A stretch of 64,000 nucleotides of DNA from Bacteroides sp. (lineage in GTDB: Bacteria; Bacillota; Clostridia; Lachnospirales; Lachnospiraceae). The notes below the pieces were generated by a model. It did not search any database. It saw only the letters and a program-made list of their open reading frames with translations, and was not told the origin of the DNA. Positions 53,707 through 62,404 of the stretch are shown here, piece by piece. The first letter of the stretch is position 1. Each line of letters begins with the position of its first letter. The stretch lies in the NCBI GenBank assembly GCA_023666705.1, contig JAMPBO010000014.1:1-64000 (forward strand), written 5' to 3'. The position numbers and the translations under genes are program-made.

Positions 53707-55277
53707 CAGAGGTTGATAAAGTGATATCGGGAAATGTACGTACAAGAGATTTAACGCACAACAGACCATATTATGTGATAAAATATACCGAACAAAATAT
53801 GGCTGATGTTGATGCAAAGGAATTTGATAATTGCAGATGGATTGCCCATAATGTATCAAGAGAGTTTCTGGACAGTGAATTTTTTCTTCTGATAAAGTCC
53901 ATCAAGGAGCTGGAGGGGCTTCACTGTGAATGGGAGGCACTGAGTGTTGATTTTACCATTGATGATGGTGAGGTAAGGATTGTGCATGCAGAACAGTTAG
54001 ATGAGATATCGGAAGTCCCCAGAGTAATGAGTGACAAGGAATTTATTGATACAAAGTCGATAGCAAAATGTATCTATCTGGACACACACCATATGCTGTC
54101 TGAGGGGGCATATTTAAATCTCCTGCGGTTGCTTGGAAACAATCCGAAGCCGCTTGAATTTTCCTTATTGAAGGAGTTTATTGATACAGGGGGCTGGAAT
54201 GATGTCATAACCTGTATGGGATATGAGGGAAATGAAAACGAGCTGTTCATACGGATAGGTAATAAACCATACACCTCACTAAACAATATGTTTCTGGGGC
54301 TTATGCCTGTGGGGCTTAAGGTCATGACAAAATATAAGCTTGAAAATTATTACGAACAGTATGTCAGGGATAACAAGAGCAGAGGGGAAACATTTGAGAA
54401 AAGTGTATTGTTTGACTCCTATGCGTCAGACACAGCAGAGCGTCTTGCGGCTTTAAAGGAATACGGCTTTACGGATGTGGATATTACGGAAATTACGGAG
54501 GCTTTAAAAAACCAGACCGTAAGCGTTGTTCAAAATTACAGCTTTATGAACCGCAAATATAATCAGGGGCTTGAAAAGATGAAACGGCTCCGGGAAAAGA
54601 TTTATGCAAGTGAGCCGTTTTCGGAGAGTAATTCCATGAAGCTGAACCGATATGTGGAGAAGCTTGTTGTGGCAATCAGAAATTATGTGGCTCCTGCACT
54701 GATGTATCAGGAACGGTGTGTTAATATTTCCAGGGGATACTATGAAATGCCTGATTCCAACGATAAGGACACAAGGGAAATGCTTTATAAGCTGAGCAGG
54801 GAAATGTGGACGAACGTAAAAAGGGCAGAGCGGTATGATGGAATATTTAATATCAGGATGAATGCACGTGCCAATCAGGATGTGTGGGATGAGCCGCTTG
54901 AAGCAAAGGAGACATCGGATAAGGTTTCCGTGAGTGAAATAAAAAAGGCATTGGAGCAGGCAAAGATAGATTTGGAGCCTGGACTTTTTGCAGAATTTTT
55001 AGTAAGCTCCGTGGAGAGTGAGAAAAAGATAATGCGGGAATTTATTGAGGATGTAAGGCTTGTAATGGGTATTGTAATCAGGCTGGGCGGACTGCTCGGG
55101 ATTGAGTACGAGGACATGTCGTATCTGGAGGTAAGGGATTTGCTTTCCTACCACAGCCGTGATTCTTATATACACATTATCCAGAGCAGGAGACATATGT
55201 ATCATGCCAATACGTATGTTGTGCTTCCAAAGCTGATATGTGATGTCGGTGATATCGATATTATTGATGAGAGATAG
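53703..55277 (+). CDS. Uncharacterised 524-residue protein, possibly related to PEP-utilising synthases
   Basis: A soluble, charged, mostly helical protein I cannot name. No membrane segments. The early region (EGLHCEWEALSVDFTIDDGEVRIVHAEQLDEI, about 78-109) is reminiscent of the C-terminal edge of the PEP synthase/PPDK ATP-binding domain, where an EW...DG...QARP pattern occurs. The long middle (about 210-330) resembles the helical linker of rifampicin phosphotransferase and PEP-synthase-like proteins. Neither the ATP-grasp loop nor a catalytic swivelling-domain histidine motif is visible. The similarity is weak and by eye only. Co-translated with the HAD hydrolase. Confidence 0.65.
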   Translation: MTEVDKVISGNVRTRDLTHNRPYYVIKYTEQNMADVDAKEFDNCRWIAHNVSREFLDSEFFLLIKSIKELEGLHCEWEALSVDFTIDDGEVRIVHAEQLDEISEVPRVMSDKEFIDTKSIAKCIYLDTHHMLSEGAYLNLLRLLGNNPKPLEFSLLKEFIDTGGWNDVITCMGYEGNENELFIRIGNKPYTSLNNMFLGLMPVGLKVMTKYKLENYYEQYVRDNKSRGETFEKSVLFDSYASDTAERLAALKEYGFTDVDITEITEALKNQTVSVVQNYSFMNRKYNQGLEKMKRLREKIYASEPFSESNSMKLNRYVEKLVVAIRNYVAPALMYQERCVNISRGYYEMPDSNDKDTREMLYKLSREMWTNVKRAERYDGIFNIRMNARANQDVWDEPLEAKETSDKVSVSEIKKALEQAKIDLEPGLFAEFLVSSVESEKKIMREFIEDVRLVMGIVIRLGGLLGIEYEDMSYLEVRDLLSYHSRDSYIHIIQSRRHMYHANTYVVLPKLICDVGDIDIIDER

Positions 55278-55282
55278 AATGC

Positions 55283-55311
55283 TTGTTTTAATTGTAACGT
55301 TGGTGTATAAT
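55283..55311 (+). promoter_or_regulatory. Promoter for the bactofilin gene
   Basis: TTGTTT (55283-55288) and a consensus TATAAT (55306-55311) are 17 bases apart, giving a leader of about 60 bases. This is the best promoter match in the window. Confidence 0.65.
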
Positions 55312-55378
55312 GCAAAATGAATGTTATTCGTGTCAGGTTTTCTAGTGAAACGCTGAACTTAGACAAAGGAGAGTGAAT

Positions 55379-57076
55379 ATGGGTTTTTTTAAGGATTTCA
55401 AGAGAGACTTTGCTCAGGCCGTGAATGAGCTTATGCCTGATAAAGATGAACTTGCAAATGAATACGACGATGAAGATATGGTAAATACCTTCGATGAAAA
55501 TGATAACATGGACATTGCTCCAGAGGATTTGATTGATGATTTCGATGAATATTCTATAGATGATAGATTAAACAGGGGCAGCTTTGCGGACAGGAAAAAG
55601 GCAAGGCAGGCTCAGGCGGAATACGAAAGCTTACGCAGGGAATACGAGAATTATGGCAAAAAAGACAGCGGAAAGCAGGAGACAATCGAGGATATTCTTA
55701 AGGATATTGAAGCTGCGGAAGCCGTAAATGAGCAGATGGAAATACCTGCTGAAATTATAGAAAGTGCTACAAAGCCTGCGGACGTTGTTGCGGATGAGCT
55801 TAAGGAGGCAGACAAGCTGGACGAGCCTGACATGCTGGAAAATACGGCTGAGGCAAAGCAGGTTGATACTGTGGATGAGGATACCATAGCACCTGAGGCA
55901 AAACAGACGCTGATAGCGGAAACAGTTGCGGAGCCTGTGGAAGAAGCAATTGAAGAACCGATACCAGAGCCTGTGGAAGCAGTGGAAGAAGCAATCGAGG
56001 AACCGATAGCGGAGGTTGTGGAAGATACAATCGAGGAACCAGAACCGGAGCCTGTGGAAGCAGTGGAAGAAGAAGTAATCGAAGAACCGGAGGAAGAAAT
56101 GGAAGAAGAACCAATCGTGGAGGAAGCGGCAATCGAGGAACCGGTACCGGAGCCGATACCTGAACCAAAGCCGACACCAAGACCAATACAACGGACGGCA
56201 CCAAAACAGGTACAACGGACGGCGTCAAGGCAGACACCAAGGCAGACGGCAGAAACGGTAAGAAAACCATCTGACAGCTTAATGGGCTTAAATATTGAGC
56301 AGGACGAATTGGCGGATATCTTGAAAACTGCAAAAACTGCGGATGAGGTAAGAGAAGCCATTCAGCGTGCAAGGGAACAGGAACGGGAGCGGACTAATGA
56401 GGCTGTTTCCAAGGTAGTGGATGAGGTTAAGGAAAAGATAAAGATACGACCAAAATCAACACTTAAGCCTGCGGTGAAAAGGGAACCACCAAAGCAGGAA
56501 AGAACGGCAATACCTGTAAGACAGGAAAAAAGAATACAAATAGTATCGGATAAAGAGGAGGACACTATGGCGGAAGTAGTACAGCAGGACACAATAATGG
56601 AAGAGAAGGAACAAAGCACAGACAATATGGTAGCGGAGGATACAACCTTTATCACTAAGGGAACCGTAGTAAAGGGCAATTTGGAGACGGACGGCTGCAT
56701 TGATATCATCGGTACCGTAGAGGGTGACATTGACTGTAAGGGCAAGCTTATCGTAGGCGGAAATATTATAGGAAACGTAAAGGCAGGAGAAATATATGCC
56801 AATGCTGCTAAGATTGAGGGCGAAATCAATACATTAGGCAGCGTCAAGATTGGTGTCGGCTCTGTTGTAGTCGGAAATGTCATAGCGGAATCTGCGGTTG
56901 TTGCAGGTGCCGTAAACGGTGACATCGATGTTCAGGGACCTGTTATCGTTGACTCAACTGCCGTTATTATGGGAAATATTAAATCACGTTCCGTACAGAT
57001 TAACAACGGAGCTGTTATTGAAGGCTTTTGTTCACAGTGTTATGCTGAGATAGACGTTAAGAGCTTTTTTGGGTAG
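55379..57076 (+). CDS. Bactofilin (polymer-forming cytoskeletal protein) with long acidic N-terminal region
   Basis: About 565 residues from ATG 55379 (AAAGGAGAG five bases upstream; the GTG at 55373 overlaps that SD). The N-terminus MGFFKDFKRDFAQAVNELMPD may be an amphipathic membrane- or partner-binding helix. Residues ~50-270 are acidic, with Glu/Pro/Val/Ala repeats (EPVEAVEEAIEEPI type), then a basic Gln/Arg/Thr segment and a charged helix. The C-terminal bactofilin domain (about 425-565; KGNLETDGCIDIIGTVEGDI, GGNIIGNVKAGEI, GNIKSRSVQINNGAVIEG) forms a right-handed beta-helix that polymerises without nucleotide. Bactofilins organise wall enzymes and shape. It precedes pyrH in place of the usual rpsB-tsf. 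Confidence 0.87.
   Translation: MGFFKDFKRDFAQAVNELMPDKDELANEYDDEDMVNTFDENDNMDIAPEDLIDDFDEYSIDDRLNRGSFADRKKARQAQAEYESLRREYENYGKKDSGKQETIEDILKDIEAAEAVNEQMEIPAEIIESATKPADVVADELKEADKLDEPDMLENTAEAKQVDTVDEDTIAPEAKQTLIAETVAEPVEEAIEEPIPEPVEAVEEAIEEPIAEVVEDTIEEPEPEPVEAVEEEVIEEPEEEMEEEPIVEEAAIEEPVPEPIPEPKPTPRPIQRTAPKQVQRTASRQTPRQTAETVRKPSDSLMGLNIEQDELADILKTAKTADEVREAIQRAREQERERTNEAVSKVVDEVKEKIKIRPKSTLKPAVKREPPKQERTAIPVRQEKRIQIVSDKEEDTMAEVVQQDTIMEEKEQSTDNMVAEDTTFITKGTVVKGNLETDGCIDIIGTVEGDIDCKGKLIVGGNIIGNVKAGEIYANAAKIEGEINTLGSVKIGVGSVVVGNVIAESAVVAGAVNGDIDVQGPVIVDSTAVIMGNIKSRSVQINNGAVIEGFCSQCYAEIDVKSFFG
56553..56569 (+). promoter_or_regulatory. Possible internal translation start in the bactofilin gene
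   Basis: AAGAGGAGG (56553-56561), five bases, then an in-frame ATG (56567-56569). Initiation here would give a 169-residue protein consisting of the bactofilin domain plus a short acidic head, the size of a free-standing bactofilin. The SD-like bases also encode Lys-Glu-Glu, so chance is possible. Confidence 0.4.
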
Positions 57077-57089
57077 GAGATAATAATAT

Positions 57090-57794
57090 ATGGACATGAA
57101 ACGCATACTTTTGAAGCTTTCGGGAGAGGCTTTGGCAGGTGATAAAAAGACCGGCTTTGACGAGACAACCGTAAAGGAGGTTGCACGTCAGGTAAAGGAA
57201 ATCGTTGACAAGGGAATACAGGTAAGTATCGTTATCGGCGGAGGAAACTTTTGGAGAGGCAGAACAAGCGATAACATGGATCGGGTAAAGGCAGATCAGA
57301 TTGGTATGCTGGCAACGGTTATGAACTGTATTTATACGGCGGACATGCTAAGGAGCTTTGGATTAAAAACCCATATTATGACACCGTTTGCATGTGGAAG
57401 TATGACAGAGCTTTTTTCAAAGGACAGGGCGATTGAATATTTGGAGGCAGGGGATGTCGTATTCTTTGCAGGAGGAACGGGACATCCGTATTTCTCAACC
57501 GATACCTCCACCGTGCTGATGGCGATAGAGGTTTGTGCGGACGTTATTTTATCTGCAAAGGCAATAGATGGCGTGTATGACAGTGACCCTAAGCTGAATC
57601 CTGATGCAAAAAAATATGACGTTATGGACATAAGCGAGATAATTGATAAAAAGCTTCAGGTGATTGATTTGGCATCGGCTGTGCTTGCGATGGAAAATAA
57701 TATGCCTATGATGCTATTCGGACTTGACGGCAAAGACAGTATAATCAAGGCGGTTACCGGAGGATTCACGGGTACGCTTATAAAGTGTGATTAA
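57090..57794 (+). CDS. pyrH: UMP kinase
   Basis: A 234-residue amino-acid-kinase-fold enzyme making UDP from UMP. KLSGEALAG (start), VIGGGNFWRGR, and FFAGGTGHPYFSTDT are diagnostic, as is the C-terminal DSIIKAVTGGFTGTLIK. SD TAGGAGA lies before the ATG. It opens the conserved pyrH-frr-uppS-cdsA run, although rpsB and tsf are not upstream. Confidence 0.97.
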   Translation: MDMKRILLKLSGEALAGDKKTGFDETTVKEVARQVKEIVDKGIQVSIVIGGGNFWRGRTSDNMDRVKADQIGMLATVMNCIYTADMLRSFGLKTHIMTPFACGSMTELFSKDRAIEYLEAGDVVFFAGGTGHPYFSTDTSTVLMAIEVCADVILSAKAIDGVYDSDPKLNPDAKKYDVMDISEIIDKKLQVIDLASAVLAMENNMPMMLFGLDGKDSIIKAVTGGFTGTLIKCD

Positions 57795-57820
57795 CACGTA
57801 TGTAAAACAGGAGGAATGTT

Positions 57821-58366
57821 ATGTTAACTCAATATGAAAGTAAAATGGAAAAAACCCTGGAAAATCTGATATCAGAATATTCAGGAATAAGAGCAGGACG
57901 TGCGAATCCACATATATTGGATAAGTTAAAGGTAGATTATTACGGTTCCCCTACCCCGATTCAGGGCGTGGCAAACGTAACCGTACCCGAGGCACGCACA
58001 CTTATGATTACACCTTGGGAGGCAAGTATGATTAAGGAGATAGAAAAGGCAATCATAAATTCCGATTTGGGTGTAAATCCAAATAACGACGGAAAAAGCG
58101 TGCTGATTAACTTCCCGGAGCTTACTGAGGAAAGAAGAAAAGATTTGGTTAAGGACATCAAGAAGAAGGGCGAGGCAGCAAAGGTTGCCGTGCGTAATGT
58201 GAGACGTGATGCCAATGATGCCCTCAAGAAAATGAATAAGGCAAGTGAGATATCGGAGGATGAGCTTAAGGCAAATGAGGACAAGGTTCAAAAGCTCACG
58301 GACAAGTATGTCGCAGAGATTGATAAGGCTGTTGAGGATAAGTCAAAGGAAATTCTCACAGTGTAG
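57821..58366 (+). CDS. frr: Ribosome recycling factor
   Basis: A 181-residue protein that, with EF-G, splits post-termination ribosomes. SGIRAGRANPHILDKLKVDYYGSPTPIQGVANVTVPE and NDGKSVLINFPELTEERRKDLVK are hallmark blocks. Normal length, SD AGGAGG. uppS translation starts within a few bases of its stop. Confidence 0.97.
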   Translation: MLTQYESKMEKTLENLISEYSGIRAGRANPHILDKLKVDYYGSPTPIQGVANVTVPEARTLMITPWEASMIKEIEKAIINSDLGVNPNNDGKSVLINFPELTEERRKDLVKDIKKKGEAAKVAVRNVRRDANDALKKMNKASEISEDELKANEDKVQKLTDKYVAEIDKAVEDKSKEILTV

Positions 58367-58375
58367 GTGATTGCA

Positions 58376-59104
58376 TTGAAAAATGAAATTGATGGGGAAT
58401 TATTAAACATACCTGAGCACGTTGCCATCATTATGGACGGGAACGGAAGATGGGCAAAGAAACGTCTTCTTCCGAGAAATATGGGGCACAAGGCAGGTGC
58501 AAAGGTTGTTGAACAAATATGCGAGGATGCACATAATCTTGGAATTAGGTACCTTACGGTTTATGCGTTTTCCACTGAAAACTGGAAACGCTCCGTGGAG
58601 GAGGTTACAGGAATTATGAACCTGCTCAGAAATTATTTAAAGGACTGTATTGAGCGTGCATCCAAAAACAATATGCGGGTTCGGATTATCGGAGATAAGA
58701 CAGCACTCGACGAGGATATTGTTGTTTCCATAAATGAGTTAGAGAAAAAGACGGCAGGGTATGATGGACTGAATTTTACAATTGCACTTAATTATGGTGG
58801 CAGGGATGAGATAAGAAGGGCAGTGACGAGGCTTGTATCGGATGGATGTAAAGGGGTTATATCGCCGAAGGATATAGACGAAAAGCTGATAAGCTCTTAC
58901 CTTGATACGTGGGATTTGCCTGATCCTGATTTGCTGATTAGGACAAGCGGGGAACTAAGATTATCCAACTACCTGATATGGCAGCTTGCATATACTGAGT
59001 TTTACTTTACTGATACACTGTGGCCGGATTTCGACATTGAGGAATTAAAGAAAGCAGTACGGTATTATAATGGTAGGGACAGAAGGTATGGCGGGGTAAA
59101 ATAA
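58376..59104 (+). CDS. uppS: Undecaprenyl diphosphate synthase
   Basis: About 242 residues from TTG 58376; AGGTGAT (58366-58372) overlapping the frr stop is its SD, and an in-frame GTG at 58367 lies on that SD. It makes the C55 lipid carrier used by MraY. IMDGNGRWAKKR (catalytic Asp), TVYAFSTENWKR, NYGGRDEI and the C-terminal RTSGELRLSNYLIWQLAYTEFYF carry the substrate sites. cdsA begins on the base after its stop. Confidence 0.96.
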   Translation: MKNEIDGELLNIPEHVAIIMDGNGRWAKKRLLPRNMGHKAGAKVVEQICEDAHNLGIRYLTVYAFSTENWKRSVEEVTGIMNLLRNYLKDCIERASKNNMRVRIIGDKTALDEDIVVSINELEKKTAGYDGLNFTIALNYGGRDEIRRAVTRLVSDGCKGVISPKDIDEKLISSYLDTWDLPDPDLLIRTSGELRLSNYLIWQLAYTEFYFTDTLWPDFDIEELKKAVRYYNGRDRRYGGVK

Positions 59105-59920
59105 ATGTTTAAGACGAGATTTATAAGCGGTGCAGTTTTGGTTGTACTTGCAGTAGGAATTTTATATGTGGGCGGTTATCTGACCGCAGCGGCAATGCTT
59201 GGGCTTTCCATTGGCGGAATCGTTGAGCTGCTTCGTGTGTACAAGCTGAACCAGTCTGCGATGGGGGCGATTGCATATATATTTACGGTTGCATACTATG
59301 CCCTTTTGTGTTTCCATAAGGGTGAATTTGTTCTACCGCTGATGGTTTTATATCTGCTTGTTATTTTGATGGTATATGTCGTAACATTTCCTAAATTTAA
59401 GGACAGTGACGTGATGGTGACATTTGTGTCGTTCTTTTATGTATCTGTTATGCTCTCCTATGTATATCAAATTAGGGAGATAAAATATGGCGGTGCTTTC
59501 GTTGTACTTATATTTATCTGTTCATGGATTAATGATACGTTTGCTTACTGTGTAGGCGTGAAGCTTGGCAAGCATAAAATGACACCGAAGCTAAGTCCGA
59601 AAAAGAGTGTTGAGGGACTGATTGGCGGATTGCTCGGCTCGGCACTGATTGGTATGTGCTATGGCATTTTCTTTAATGCAAAGGTTCGTGTGGTGCATAA
59701 CTGTCCGCTTGTATTTGCAGTGATATGCATATTTGGTGCAGGCATGGCTGTTGTAGGTGATTTAACTGCATCAGCAATAAAAAGAAATAACGATATTAAG
59801 GATTATGGAACGCTGATTCCGGGACATGGTGGTATTTTAGACCGGTTTGACAGCATGATATTTACGGCACCCGTTATATATTACGGAATTTATTATCTGA
59901 TACAGTATGTTGAGTATTAA
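59105..59920 (+). CDS. cdsA: Phosphatidate cytidylyltransferase
   Basis: A 271-residue polytopic membrane enzyme converting phosphatidate and CTP to CDP-diacylglycerol. The signature near the C-terminus (GDLTASAIKRNNDIKDYG followed by LIPGHGGILDRFDS) is clear, and about seven membrane helices precede and follow it. Operon position between uppS and dxr is conserved. Confidence 0.95.
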   Translation: MFKTRFISGAVLVVLAVGILYVGGYLTAAAMLGLSIGGIVELLRVYKLNQSAMGAIAYIFTVAYYALLCFHKGEFVLPLMVLYLLVILMVYVVTFPKFKDSDVMVTFVSFFYVSVMLSYVYQIREIKYGGAFVVLIFICSWINDTFAYCVGVKLGKHKMTPKLSPKKSVEGLIGGLLGSALIGMCYGIFFNAKVRVVHNCPLVFAVICIFGAGMAVVGDLTASAIKRNNDIKDYGTLIPGHGGILDRFDSMIFTAPVIYYGIYYLIQYVEY

Positions 59921-59938
59921 TTGATATGTGAGGCGAAC

Positions 59939-61087
59939 ATGAAAAGGATAGCAATCATAGGAGCGACAGGCTCCATTGGAACACAGACGCTTGATATAGT
60001 AAGGAACAACAAGGATCTTAAGGTGGTTGCACTTGCTGCCGGAACAAATGCATTGCTACTTGAAAAACAGGCGAGAGAATTTCAGCCTGATATAATCGGA
60101 ATTTGGAGTGAGGACAAGGCGAGGGAGTTAAGGCAAGCCTTGTCTGAATTTAATATACGGGTTGTTTCGGGCATGGAGGGGCTGATTGAAATTGCCACTA
60201 TGTCAGGTCCGGATATACTGGTTACGGCTATCGTGGGAATGATAGGTATTAGACCTACGGTAGAAGCCATCAAGGCAGGCAAGGATATTGCACTTGCAAA
60301 CAAGGAAACGCTTGTCACGGCAGGACATATCATTATGCCTCTTGCAAAGGAGCATGGCGTAAAAATTCTGCCAGTGGACAGTGAGCACTCGGCTATATTC
60401 CAGTGCATACACGGGGAATCAGACAGCAAAATAAGCCGCCTGTTAATCACTGCGTCAGGAGGACCATTCAGGGGGAAGGATAAGGCTTACCTTGAGCATG
60501 TTACGGTGGAAGACGCACTAAAGCATCCAAACTGGTCAATGGGTAAAAAAATCACCATAGATTCTGCTACACTTGTCAACAAGGGGCTTGAGGTGATTGA
60601 AGCAAGGTGGCTGTTTGACATCCTGCCTGAGCACATAGAGGTTGTGGTACAGCCGCAAAGCATCATTCATTCCATGGTTGAGTTTGAGGATGGCTCCGTA
60701 AAGGCACAGCTTGGAACGCCGGATATGAAGCTGCCAATACAATATGCACTGTTTTATCCCCAAAGACGCTATCTGGCAGGAGACAGGCTTGATTTTAGTG
60801 CTTTGTCGGAAATAATCATAGATAAGCCTGACAGGGAGACATTTAAAGGGCTTGACTTTGCATATAATGCTTTAAAGGCAGGCGGTTCCATGCCGACGGT
60901 TTTTAATGCGGCAAATGAAAGAGCGGTTGCACTGTTTTTAGAGGGAAGAATAAAATTTTTGGATATATACAATATAATTGATGCATGTATGAAGGAGCAT
61001 AAGGTGATAGAACATCCATCCCTTTCCGACATATTTAAAACAGAAAAAAATGTGTATGAATTTATAAATCAGATGGTAAGGAGATAA
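59939..61087 (+). CDS. dxr: 1-deoxy-D-xylulose 5-phosphate reductoisomerase
   Basis: About 382 residues from ATG 59939 (GAGGCGA upstream; the TTG at 59921 lacks an SD). It is the first committed enzyme of the non-mevalonate isoprenoid pathway. IIGATGSIGTQTLD binds NADPH; LPVDSEHSAIFQC, SGGPFRGKD and NWSMGKKITIDSATLVNKGLEVIEA hold metal and substrate residues. With ispG downstream it shows that this organism uses the MEP pathway, which also feeds UppS. Confidence 0.96.
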   Translation: MKRIAIIGATGSIGTQTLDIVRNNKDLKVVALAAGTNALLLEKQAREFQPDIIGIWSEDKARELRQALSEFNIRVVSGMEGLIEIATMSGPDILVTAIVGMIGIRPTVEAIKAGKDIALANKETLVTAGHIIMPLAKEHGVKILPVDSEHSAIFQCIHGESDSKISRLLITASGGPFRGKDKAYLEHVTVEDALKHPNWSMGKKITIDSATLVNKGLEVIEARWLFDILPEHIEVVVQPQSIIHSMVEFEDGSVKAQLGTPDMKLPIQYALFYPQRRYLAGDRLDFSALSEIIIDKPDRETFKGLDFAYNALKAGGSMPTVFNAANERAVALFLEGRIKFLDIYNIIDACMKEHKVIEHPSLSDIFKTEKNVYEFINQMVRR

Positions 61088-61088
61088 T

Positions 61089-62141
61089 ATGAACATTTTA
61101 TTGATTGTTTTGGTATTTGGCGTGATTGTATTCATCCATGAGCTTGGACATTTTATTTTTGCAAAAATAAATAAAATAGCGGTCACGGAGTTTTCAATCG
61201 GTATGGGACCTGCCATTTTTTCCATTACAAAAAAAGGAACAAAGTATTCATTGAGAATACTGCCCATAGGCGGATATTGCCTTATGGTGGGGGAAGACAG
61301 TGAGAGTGACGATGAAAATGCATTCGGCAACAAGCCTGTGTGGGCAAGAATGCTTGTTGTGCTTGCAGGACCGTTTTTTAATTTTGTGCTGGCATTTATT
61401 TTCTCTATTATACTTATACATTTTACAGGCTGTGACCCTGCGGTGCTGACTGAGGTGCCAGAGGGCGGTGCTGCAGCCCTTGCAGGCGTGGAGCAGGGGG
61501 ATACCATACTTGAGTTAAATGGGAAAAAGATATACAACTACAGGGAACTGCTTTTGGCAAGACAACTTGATGACCCGAAGGCGGATGTGACGCTTCTCAT
61601 GAAAAATAAAGAAAACGGGACCTATGAGGTTGTCATTACACCTGTGGCAGATGAAAATGGTGAGTATAAGCTTGGTGTTGTGGGCGGATATATTCCGTCA
61701 GACGGAATCGCAATGGATTTTAAATATGCGGCATATGAGCTTCGGTATTGGGTTAAGGCAACAGTCACAAGCCTGAAAATGATATTTACGGGAAAGGTTA
61801 CGGGAAATGATGTTATGGGTCCTGTCGGTGTTGGCGGTCAGATGAATGACATCATCGAGGAAGTGAAGGAGGAGAGCGATTCCACCAAGGAGGCTGTCAT
61901 AAATGTGCTGCTTAACATGATTAACTGGTGCATTCTTCTTTCCGTAAATCTTGGAATTATGAATTTACTTCCGATACCTGCCCTTGACGGCGGAAGATTT
62001 TTATTCCTGATTGTGGAGGCAGTGAGAAGAAGAAAGATACCGGAGGAAAAGGAAGCAGTCGTGAATCTGGTGGGCTTTGTGCTTCTTATCGGTATTATGG
62101 TGCTTGTATTTTTCAATGACATACGGAATGTATTCTTTTAA
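61089..62141 (+). CDS. rseP: Site-2 intramembrane metalloprotease RseP
   Basis: A 350-residue membrane zinc protease. The HELGH motif lies in VFIHELGHFIFAK near residue 18, and the third ligand region is MNLLPIPALDGGRFLF near residue 300. One PDZ domain (about 115-185) lies between the membrane segments. RseP-type enzymes trim anti-sigma factors and signal peptide remnants. Start one base after dxr. A full copy of the inverted-repeat element follows 42 bases after the stop. Confidence 0.94.
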   Translation: MNILLIVLVFGVIVFIHELGHFIFAKINKIAVTEFSIGMGPAIFSITKKGTKYSLRILPIGGYCLMVGEDSESDDENAFGNKPVWARMLVVLAGPFFNFVLAFIFSIILIHFTGCDPAVLTEVPEGGAAALAGVEQGDTILELNGKKIYNYRELLLARQLDDPKADVTLLMKNKENGTYEVVITPVADENGEYKLGVVGGYIPSDGIAMDFKYAAYELRYWVKATVTSLKMIFTGKVTGNDVMGPVGVGGQMNDIIEEVKEESDSTKEAVINVLLNMINWCILLSVNLGIMNLLPIPALDGGRFLFLIVEAVRRRKIPEEKEAVVNLVGFVLLIGIMVLVFFNDIRNVFF

Positions 62142-62183
62142 AAAGAAAGGCATGTGCAACGAAGGATAAAAAAATTGGCTATA

Positions 62184-62374
62184 AGCAAAACGAACTATTT
62201 TTAAACTTAGTTGTGCAATATGGGCAATATCACAAGCAAGACATTGTGGAGCCGTCGGTACTTAGCGAGGTTTTTACGAGCTTAGTACCGTTACGTGCGA
62301 CACATAACGAAAGTGTGTCTTGTGGTGATTTGTCCATATTGTACAACGGAAGTTCATAAAAGCGGTGTTTTGCT
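62184..62374. repeat. Inverted-repeat intergenic element, full copy B
   Basis: About 191 bases. Imperfect 60-base terminal arms (62184-62243 and 62316-62374; outer ends AGCAAAAC/GTTTTGCT, inner ends AAGACA/TGTCTT) enclose the hairpin CGGTACTTAGC (62256) / GCTTAGTACCG (to 62290) and a small GACACA/TGTGTC stem. Same plan as copy A at 35370. It lies between rseP and ispG, ending 30 bases before ispG. No coding capacity. Confidence 0.75.
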
Positions 62375-62404
62375 CATCTCTAGTAATAAAAAAGAGGTAT
62401 ATGA

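Noticed and set aside
55631-56361. Several long minus-strand frames opposite the bactofilin acidic arm
   Set aside because: They are low-complexity Phe/Leu/Arg- or Ser-rich translations of the complementary GAA/CCX repeat DNA and overlap one another; no start signals.
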